DNA of 10,571 nucleotides from JACOUT01 sp964580865 (GTDB lineage Bacteria; Myxococcota; UBA727; VGSZ01): contig CAZONM010000204.1 in the NCBI GenBank assembly GCA_964580865.1, forward strand, positions 1-10,571, in the 5' to 3' direction. Within the stretch, counting starts at the first letter, position 1, and every line of letters begins with the position of its first letter. Of this stretch, positions 6,277 through 10,571 are shown in pieces. Under the pieces are notes generated by a model. That model did no database searches, was not told the origin of the DNA, and worked only from the letters and a program-made list of their open reading frames with translations. The position numbers were made by a program, and so were the translations under genes.

Positions 6277-7059
6277 GTGAGCGCGCGAGCAGGGGCCGGT
6301 ATGACCGCCGTTGACGACACCTCGGCGTCGCTCGACGAGATCGCGCGCTGCTGTGGCGCGCTGCCGCCGGCCGCCGTGTGCCGCATCGGCCGCCAGGTGG
6401 CGCTGGCCCTGGTCGCGCGCCACGAGCGCGACCGGCGGGGTCCCCACGGTGGGCTCGCCCTCGACCGCGTGCGCGTGCTGCCCGGCGGCGACCTCGTGCT
6501 CCACGACGCGCTCACGCCGGCCATGCGCACGCTGTCGCCCGAGCGCCGCCTGCGCGGCGGGCGCTCCGTGGCCGACGACCTGTGGGCGCTCGGCGTGCTC
6601 TTGGCCGACCTGGCGGTGGCGGGCGCGCTCATCGAGGGCGAGCGCCTGTCCGACGCGAACCCGAGCATGCCCGCGCGCCTGAAGGAGGCGCTCGACATGC
6701 TGGTGGCGCCCGCGGGCGAGCGGCTCACCAACGCCAGCGCGGCCGTGTGCATGTTGACCGAGGTGGAGAAGGAGTTCGGTGACGGCGCGCTCTTGGTGCG
6801 CGCGGCGTTGGCGCGCGCCCGCGGCCACGACGTCGCGGCGCTCACCGGGCCCCCCACCGCGCAGCTGGCGCCCGATCAGGTGTTGAGCGTCAGCGCCATC
6901 GAGCGCATCGCCGAGATCAGCGCCGCGCCCACGCTGCCCGAGGCGCCCCTGCCGCCGGCGCCGCTCGCGCCGGTGGAGGCGCCGCGGTGGGCCGTGCCCG
7001 CCATCGTCGTCGCCATGGTGGTGGTGGTGGTGGTGGCGCTCTTGTGGCGGGTGTGGTGA
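6277..7059 (+). CDS. Membrane-anchored kinase-like protein (probable truncated pseudokinase)
   Basis: This 260-residue protein reads like the C-lobe of a Hanks-type serine/threonine kinase without its N-lobe. Residues 35-50 resemble helix E (IGRQVALALVARHE). HGGLALDRVRVLPGG (57-71) sits where kinases have the catalytic loop HxDLxPxNVLV, with Gly replacing the catalytic Asp. LVLHDALT occupies the DFG position without DFG. LSPER (86-90) matches the APE region, and DDLWALGVLLADL (100-112) matches the conserved helix F. No glycine-rich loop or ATP-binding Lys is visible. After a Pro/Ala-rich linker (212-238) a single transmembrane helix (239-257, including six consecutive Val) ends the protein, so the bulk is probably cytoplasmic. 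It is unlikely to phosphorylate; a scaffold or regulatory role is inferred. It follows a membrane protein gene on the same strand. The resemblance is by motif order only and could be misjudged. Confidence 0.7.
   Translation: MSARAGAGMTAVDDTSASLDEIARCCGALPPAAVCRIGRQVALALVARHERDRRGPHGGLALDRVRVLPGGDLVLHDALTPAMRTLSPERRLRGGRSVADDLWALGVLLADLAVAGALIEGERLSDANPSMPARLKEALDMLVAPAGERLTNASAAVCMLTEVEKEFGDGALLVRAALARARGHDVAALTGPPTAQLAPDQVLSVSAIERIAEISAAPTLPEAPLPPAPLAPVEAPRWAVPAIVVAMVVVVVVALLWRVW
7018..7035 (+). repeat. GTG trinucleotide tract (six copies)
   Basis: Six consecutive GTG codons encode the valine core of the C-terminal transmembrane helix of the kinase-like protein. Changes in copy number would stay in frame and lengthen or shorten the helix. 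Confidence 0.9.
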
Positions 7060-7113
7060 ACGCGACACGCGATGGTGCCGGCGCGCGGCCGTGTCCCACG
7101 ATGCGTGCGCGCG

Positions 7114-7728
7114 TCATGCGGCGCGCGGCGCCGCGAGCTTCATGAGGAACATGCGCACGGGCACCAGCGGGTCCATGAGCCGCCCCTCGACGCGCTCGAA
7201 GTGCTGCGCGGCCAACGCGCGGAACGCGTCGGTGGCGCGCACGAACTGCCCCCGATCTTGCCGCGCGAGGAAGGTCTGCAGCGCCGACAGCTCGCGATCG
7301 AAGCAGGTGTCGAGCGTGATGATGACGCCGCCGGGCGCGAGCGAGCGCACCAACACCGCGAGCAGCGCATGCGCGGCGGCGTCGTCGAGGTGGTGCAGCA
7401 GCCCCATGAGCAGCACGCGATCGAACGGCGGCAGCTTGACGCGCTCGTCGTCGGCGTACTCGGCCAGGTGGAAGGTGCCGCGGGCGCCGAAGCGCCGGCG
7501 CGCGTACTCGATGTAGCGCGCGTCGGTGTCGAAGCCGTGGTACTCGACGCCCGCGGGCAACGACGGCACGTAGTACGCGGGGCCGCAGCCCACGTCGAGC
7601 ACGCGGTGACCGGGGCGCACGTCGAGCTCGGCTACGCACTGGTAGCGCGGGCGCGTCGCCATCAGCACGCGCTGCGAAAGGATGTACGCCGAGGGGTGGC
7701 CGAGCAGGGCCTGGGCGAGGCGGCGCAT
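7114..7728 (-). CDS. Class I SAM-dependent methyltransferase
   Basis: A 204-residue Rossmann-fold methyltransferase, close to the size of stand-alone Methyltransf_25/23-like enzymes. Motif I is HRVLDVGCGPA (41-51), the acidic residue of motif II is in GFDTD (65-69), and PFDRVLLMGLLHHLDD (101-116) is the motif IV region. LAPGGVIITLD (130-140) is the next conserved strand. About 40 residues precede the fold (MRRLAQALLGHPSAYILSQR), a helical region seen in enzymes acting on lipids or sugars. The substrate cannot be read from sequence. It is divergent from the rfbFG operon with 126 bp between the starts, so a role in surface-sugar modification is plausible but unproven. The ATG at 7728 lacks a Shine-Dalgarno and follows TGCTA by 11 nt, as in other leaderless-looking starts here. 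The 54-bp gap to the convergent kinase-like gene shows only a weak 6-bp inverted repeat (7064-7069 with 7090-7095). Confidence 0.88.
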   Translation of the reverse strand: MRRLAQALLGHPSAYILSQRVLMATRPRYQCVAELDVRPGHRVLDVGCGPAYYVPSLPAGVEYHGFDTDARYIEYARRRFGARGTFHLAEYADDERVKLPPFDRVLLMGLLHHLDDAAAHALLAVLVRSLAPGGVIITLDTCFDRELSALQTFLARQDRGQFVRATDAFRALAAQHFERVEGRLMDPLVPVRMFLMKLAAPRAA

Positions 7729-7744
7729 GGCTCGGCGGGTAGCA
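7729..7744 (-). promoter_or_regulatory. Putative extended -10 element, leaderless start of the methyltransferase
   Basis: On the minus strand TGCTACCC (TGCTA at 7744-7740) precedes the ATG by 11 nt, with no Shine-Dalgarno. A -10 hexamer TACCCG would place the transcription start at or next to the ATG. No clear -35 box. Confidence 0.4.
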
Positions 7745-7837
7745 TGCTCGTGGGGCTTGGAACAGCCGTCGACGATGACGGCGTGCGCGGCGGCCGCTCC
7801 GGCGGCGCGCGACGGGCGTGGCGCCCCTGAGGCGCCG

Positions 7838-7846
7838 TGCTACGGT
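7838..7846 (+). promoter_or_regulatory. Putative extended -10 element, leaderless start of rfbF
   Basis: TGCTACGGT fits the extended -10 pattern TGnTAnnnT. TGCTA ends 12 nt before the ATG at 7855, giving a predicted transcript start within a few bases of the ATG. No Shine-Dalgarno is present in the intervening bases. No clear -35 box. Confidence 0.45.
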
Positions 7847-7854
7847 GCGCGCCG

Positions 7855-8619
7855 ATGAAGGTCGTCCTCCTCGCCGGCGGGCTCGGGACACGGCTCTCCG
7901 AGCACACCGAGACGCGCCCCAAGCCCATGGTGGAGATCGGGCCGCACCCGATCCTCTGGCACATCATGAACATCTACGGCGCGCACCGGCTCCACGAGTT
8001 CATCGTGCTGTGCGGCTACAAGGGCGAGGTCGTCAAGGAGTACTTCGCCAATTTCCAGCTGCGCAACGAGGACTTCACCGTGTCGCTGCGCGACGGTCGA
8101 CGCGAGGTGGTCACGAGCCGCGCGCCCGATTGGCGCGTGACCTGCCTCGACACCGGCCTGCACACCATGACCGGCGGCCGCATCAAGCGCGCCGCGCCGC
8201 ACCTCGGGTCGACGTTCCTGTGCACCTACGGCGACGGCGTCGCCGACATCGACGTGACGGCGCTCATGGCCTTCCACCGTTCCCACGGGCGCCTCGCCAC
8301 GGTCACGGCCGTGCACCCCACCGCGCGCTTCGGCGCCCTCGACCTCGACGGCGAGCGCGTGCGCGCCTTCGTGGAGAAGCCGCAGAGCTCCACGGGCTGG
8401 ATCAACGGCGGCTTCTTCGTGTTCGAGCCCAAGGTGCTCGACTACATCGACGGCGACGCCACCATGCTCGAGCGCGAGCCGCTCGAGCGCCTGGCCGCCG
8501 ACGGCCAGCTCATGTGCTTCAAGCACGACGGCTTCTGGCAGCCCATGGACACGCTGCGCGAGAAGAACCTGCTGCACGCGCTGTGGGAGAGCGGCACGGC
8601 GCCGTGGAAGATCTGGTGA
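7855..8619 (+). CDS. rfbF: Glucose-1-phosphate cytidylyltransferase
   Basis: Transfers CMP from CTP to alpha-D-glucose-1-phosphate, giving CDP-glucose, the first step of CDP-deoxysugar synthesis in the cytoplasm. The 254-residue length matches the family. The nucleotide-binding signature LAGGLGTRLSEHTETRPKP (6-24) with PMVEIG is characteristic of RfbF rather than of dTDP-glucose synthases, as is the absence of the GTMPG-type insert. YGDGVADID (125-133) carries the metal-binding Asp; FVEKPQSS (172-179), GWINGGFFVF (181-190) and DGFWQPMDT (225-233) are further family blocks. The ATG at 7855 was chosen over an in-frame GTG at 7837 because it starts exactly at MKVVLLAGG and because the GTG overlaps a TGCTA promoter-like motif. 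It heads an operon with rfbG 18 bp downstream, which together with the motifs makes the assignment firm. Confidence 0.97.
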   Translation: MKVVLLAGGLGTRLSEHTETRPKPMVEIGPHPILWHIMNIYGAHRLHEFIVLCGYKGEVVKEYFANFQLRNEDFTVSLRDGRREVVTSRAPDWRVTCLDTGLHTMTGGRIKRAAPHLGSTFLCTYGDGVADIDVTALMAFHRSHGRLATVTAVHPTARFGALDLDGERVRAFVEKPQSSTGWINGGFFVFEPKVLDYIDGDATMLEREPLERLAADGQLMCFKHDGFWQPMDTLREKNLLHALWESGTAPWKIW

Positions 8620-8640
8620 CGACGTGCGGGTGACGACGTG
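8615..8640 (+). repeat. 12-bp tandem repeat across the rfbF-rfbG junction
   Basis: GGTGACGACGTG occurs at 8615-8626 and again at 8629-8640, separated by CG. The first copy contains the rfbF stop (TGA 8617-8619) and the second the rfbG start (GTG 8638-8640). The 14-bp period puts the two GTGs in different frames. Confidence 0.85.
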
Positions 8641-9741
8641 ACCGCGTTCTCCGAGCGCTTCCGCGGCGCCAGCGTGCTGGTGACCGGCCACACGGGCTTC
8701 AAGGGGTCGTGGCTGGTGGCGTGGCTCGCGCGCTTGGGCGCGCGCGTCACGGGCTACGCGCTGCCGCCGCCGCACGACGAGCCGTCGCTGTTCACGGCCG
8801 CGCAGCTGCAGCAGGGCCTCACGCACGTGGAGAACGACGTGCGCGACGCGGCGGCGCTGGCGGCATGCGTGGAGGCTGCGCGGCCCGACGTGGTGTTGCA
8901 CCTGGCCGCGCAGTCGCTGGTGCGGCGCTCGTACGACGAGCCCCTGGCCACCTTCGCCACCAACGTGATGGGCACGGCGCACGTGCTCGAGGCGTGTCGC
9001 GCGCGCGCCGGCTGGTCGGGGCCGCGCGCCGTCGTCGTGGTCACCACCGACAAGTGCTACGAGAACCGCGAGTGGCCGTGGGCCTACCGCGAGAACGACG
9101 CCCTCGGCGGCCACGACCCCTACAGCGCCAGCAAGGCCTGCGCCGAGCTGGTGACCGCCGCCTATCGCGGGTCGTTTTTTTCGTCGTCGTCGTCGGCGCA
9201 GGTGGCGTCGGCGCGCGCCGGCAACGTCATCGGCGGCGGCGACTGGGCCAAGGACCGCATCCTGCCCGACATCGTGCGCGCGGTGCAGGCGCAGGCGCGC
9301 GCGCGCATCCGCAACCCGGCGGCCGTGCGCCCCTGGCAGCACGTGCTCGAGCCCCTGGCCGGTTACCTGCTGCTGGCCGCGCGCCTGCTCGACGAGCCCC
9401 GCGGCGCGTGCGCGCAGGCTTGGAATTTCGGGCCGAAGGACGACGAGCCCGTGCCCGTGGCGCGCATCGCCGCGCGCTTCGTGGCGGGGCTCGGGCGCGA
9501 TCCCCACGAGGCGCTCGAGCTCATGGCGCCCGACCCCGCGGCGCCCAGAGAGACGCGGCTGTTGCGCGTCGACGCCACCAAGGCGCGCACCGAGCTCGGC
9601 TGGCGCCCGCTCTTGTCGGTGGATGAGGCCGTCGACTGGACCGCCGCCTGGTACCGCGCCTTCCTCGACGACGAGCAACAGGCGCGCGCGCTCATGGCGC
9701 GCCAGATCGCGGCCTACGAGGAGCGCCTGACCGCGTCATGA
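8638..9741 (+). CDS. rfbG: CDP-glucose 4,6-dehydratase
   Basis: Converts CDP-glucose to CDP-4-keto-6-deoxyglucose using tightly bound NAD. The 367-residue extended short-chain dehydrogenase has the NAD-binding GHTGFKG (17-23), HLAAQSLVRRSYDEP (88-102), VVTTDKCYEN (134-143), the catalytic YSASK (162-166), the family-typical RAGNVIGGGDW (193-203) and RPWQHVLEPL (231-240). The DKCYEN and GNVIGGGDW blocks separate it from dTDP-glucose dehydratase RfbB. The GTG at 8638 starts the protein at the expected distance before the Rossmann fold, with a modest GGGTGA (8628-8633) ahead. It sits between rfbF and an epimerase/reductase gene that begins inside its last codons. One oddity is the segment SFFSSSSSAQ (179-188), encoded by a run of seven T and five TCG repeats, where relatives normally have a short non-repetitive loop. 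Confidence 0.97.
   Translation: MTAFSERFRGASVLVTGHTGFKGSWLVAWLARLGARVTGYALPPPHDEPSLFTAAQLQQGLTHVENDVRDAAALAACVEAARPDVVLHLAAQSLVRRSYDEPLATFATNVMGTAHVLEACRARAGWSGPRAVVVVTTDKCYENREWPWAYRENDALGGHDPYSASKACAELVTAAYRGSFFSSSSSAQVASARAGNVIGGGDWAKDRILPDIVRAVQAQARARIRNPAAVRPWQHVLEPLAGYLLLAARLLDEPRGACAQAWNFGPKDDEPVPVARIAARFVAGLGRDPHEALELMAPDPAAPRETRLLRVDATKARTELGWRPLLSVDEAVDWTAAWYRAFLDDEQQARALMARQIAAYEERLTAS
9175..9195 (+). repeat. T7 homopolymer plus (TCG)5 tract inside rfbG
   Basis: Seven T (9175-9181) run into five TCG units (9181-9195), coding Phe-Phe-Ser5. A T7 run is conspicuous in such GC-rich coding sequence. TCG copy-number change would stay in frame; T-run change would frameshift the gene. The frame is intact in this sequence. 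Confidence 0.9.
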
Positions 9742-10571
9742 GCGGGACCGCCACCGCCAGCGAGGCGCGCGGGGCGCCGCACGAGCTCGCGGGGGCGCGC
9801 GTGCTCGTGACCGGCGCGAGCGGCCTGGTGGGCGGCGCCGTGACCCGCGCGCTCCTGGCGGCGGGCGCGCGCGTGCTCGCCGTGGTGCGCGGCGCGGCGC
9901 ACGGCGTCGCCCGTGCCGCCGACGTCGAGCGCGTGGTCGTGCCCTCGTATGCGCCGGCGCTGGTGCGAGACGCGGTGGCGGCCCTGCGGGTCGACGTGGC
10001 CATCCACCTCGGCGCCTACGGGGTCAAGCCCACCGAGGACGACGCGCTGGCGCTGGTCGACGGCAACGTGGGCGTCACGGCCGCGTTGCTGCAGGGGCTC
10101 GCCGCCGCGCCGCCGCGGCGCTTCGTGTTTGCGGGCTCGTCGGCGCAGTACCGCGCGCTGGCCGCGCCCGCGCTGCTCGACGAGGACGCGCCCCAAGAGC
10201 CGGCGAACGTGTATGGCGCGTGCAAGTGCGCGGCCGAGCATGTGGGCGACACGCTAGCGCGCGCGCGCGCGGTGCCGTTCGTGGCCCTGCGCCTGTTCGG
10301 GGTCTATGGCCCCGGCGAGGCCCCGCACCGCCTGATCCCCTACCTCGCGCGCGCGCTCGCATCCGGGCACAGGCCCGCGCTCACCGCCGGTGCGCAGGTA
10401 CGCGACTGGGTGTATGTCGACGACGTGGCCGACGCCGTCCTCGCCGCCGCGACCGCCCCGCTCGCCCTGCGCGCCTACAACGTGTGCAGCGGCGCCGGCG
10501 TCAGCGTGCGTGACGTGGCGCGCGCGGTGGGCGCCGTGCTCGGCCGCGGCGACGACGAGCTCGGGCTCGGC
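9738..10571 (+). CDS. NAD(P)-dependent sugar epimerase/reductase, 3' truncated by window end
   Basis: 278 residues are visible, open to the last base. It is an extended short-chain dehydrogenase acting on a nucleotide sugar: NAD(P)-binding GASGLVG (26-32), DVAIHLGAYG (86-95), FAGSSAQY (131-138) with the catalytic Ser, YGACK (159-163) with the catalytic Tyr and Lys, LRLFGVYGPGE (184-194) and RDWVYVDDVADAV (222-234). The ATG at 9738 overlaps the rfbG stop as ATGA, which implies coupled translation and a shared pathway. The most likely substrate is therefore the CDP-4-keto-6-deoxyglucose made by RfbG, or a later intermediate, with C4 reduction or epimerisation giving a CDP-deoxyhexose as in CDP-abequose or CDP-paratose synthases. 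The sequence alone does not fix stereochemistry, so no symbol is given. An N-terminal extension of about 18 residues precedes the Rossmann fold. Downstream genes are needed to name the sugar. Confidence 0.9.
   Translation, partial: MSGTATASEARGAPHELAGARVLVTGASGLVGGAVTRALLAAGARVLAVVRGAAHGVARAADVERVVVPSYAPALVRDAVAALRVDVAIHLGAYGVKPTEDDALALVDGNVGVTAALLQGLAAAPPRRFVFAGSSAQYRALAAPALLDEDAPQEPANVYGACKCAAEHVGDTLARARAVPFVALRLFGVYGPGEAPHRLIPYLARALASGHRPALTAGAQVRDWVYVDDVADAVLAAATAPLALRAYNVCSGAGVSVRDVARAVGAVLGRGDDELGLG

Noticed and set aside
7060..7113. Terminator between the kinase-like gene and the methyltransferase
   Set aside because: Only a 6-bp inverted repeat with a 20-nt loop and no T-tract; not distinguishable from chance in GC-rich sequence.
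9175..9195. Frameshift in rfbG at the T7 run
   Set aside because: The reading frame continues with conserved motifs (RAGNVIGGGDW, RPWQHVLEPL) after the tract, so the gene is intact.
7840..9678. 612-codon open frame antisense to rfbF and rfbG
   Set aside because: Low-complexity Gly/Ala/Arg/His-rich translation, explained by GC-rich third positions of two well-recognised genes on the plus strand.

Overview
The window is very GC-rich (by eye well over 70 %, with G or C at almost every third codon position). Coding density is high and GTG starts are common. A cluster of SurA/PpiC-type periplasmic isomerases, a kinase-derived membrane protein and a CDP-sugar pathway together suggest a Gram-negative delta-proteobacterium-like organism, most plausibly Myxococcota. 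This is inferred from composition and gene content; no rRNA or other taxonomic marker is present.

Layout. Positions 2-637 (+) hold the C-terminal part of an alpha/beta hydrolase resembling secretory lipases. Positions 638-1045 are a gene-free gap between convergent genes, filled by an elaborate inverted-repeat element: two diverged inverted copies of a ~100-bp unit, each carrying the same 16-bp perfect palindrome, flanking a 60-bp hairpin with 29-bp perfect arms. On the minus strand, transcribed from 5435 down to 1046, come three successive parvulin-type peptidyl-prolyl isomerase-like genes joined by two GTGA overlaps, then alanine racemase (alr). A divergent plus-strand pair follows: an unrecognised membrane protein (5501-6211) and a membrane-anchored protein resembling a serine/threonine kinase lacking the N-lobe and catalytic residues (6277-7059). 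A minus-strand SAM-dependent methyltransferase (7114-7728) is divergent from a plus-strand nucleotide-sugar operon: rfbF (glucose-1-phosphate cytidylyltransferase), rfbG (CDP-glucose 4,6-dehydratase) and an NAD(P)-dependent sugar epimerase/reductase cut off by the window end.

How the genes work together. Most are cell-envelope genes. The isomerase cluster would fold or escort exported outer-membrane proteins, and alr supplies D-alanine for peptidoglycan. rfbF and rfbG convert glucose-1-phosphate to CDP-4-keto-6-deoxyglucose, which the last enzyme probably turns into a deoxysugar donor for surface polysaccharide or a glycosylated metabolite; the divergent methyltransferase may belong to the same locus.

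Three first genes of transcription units (5435 minus, 7728 minus, 7855 plus) carry TGCTA 10-12 nt before the ATG and lack a Shine-Dalgarno sequence, the geometry expected for leaderless transcripts from an extended -10 promoter. The features I find most worth a second look are the inverted-repeat element at 638-1038, the kinase-like protein and the recurrent TGCTA start-site motif.
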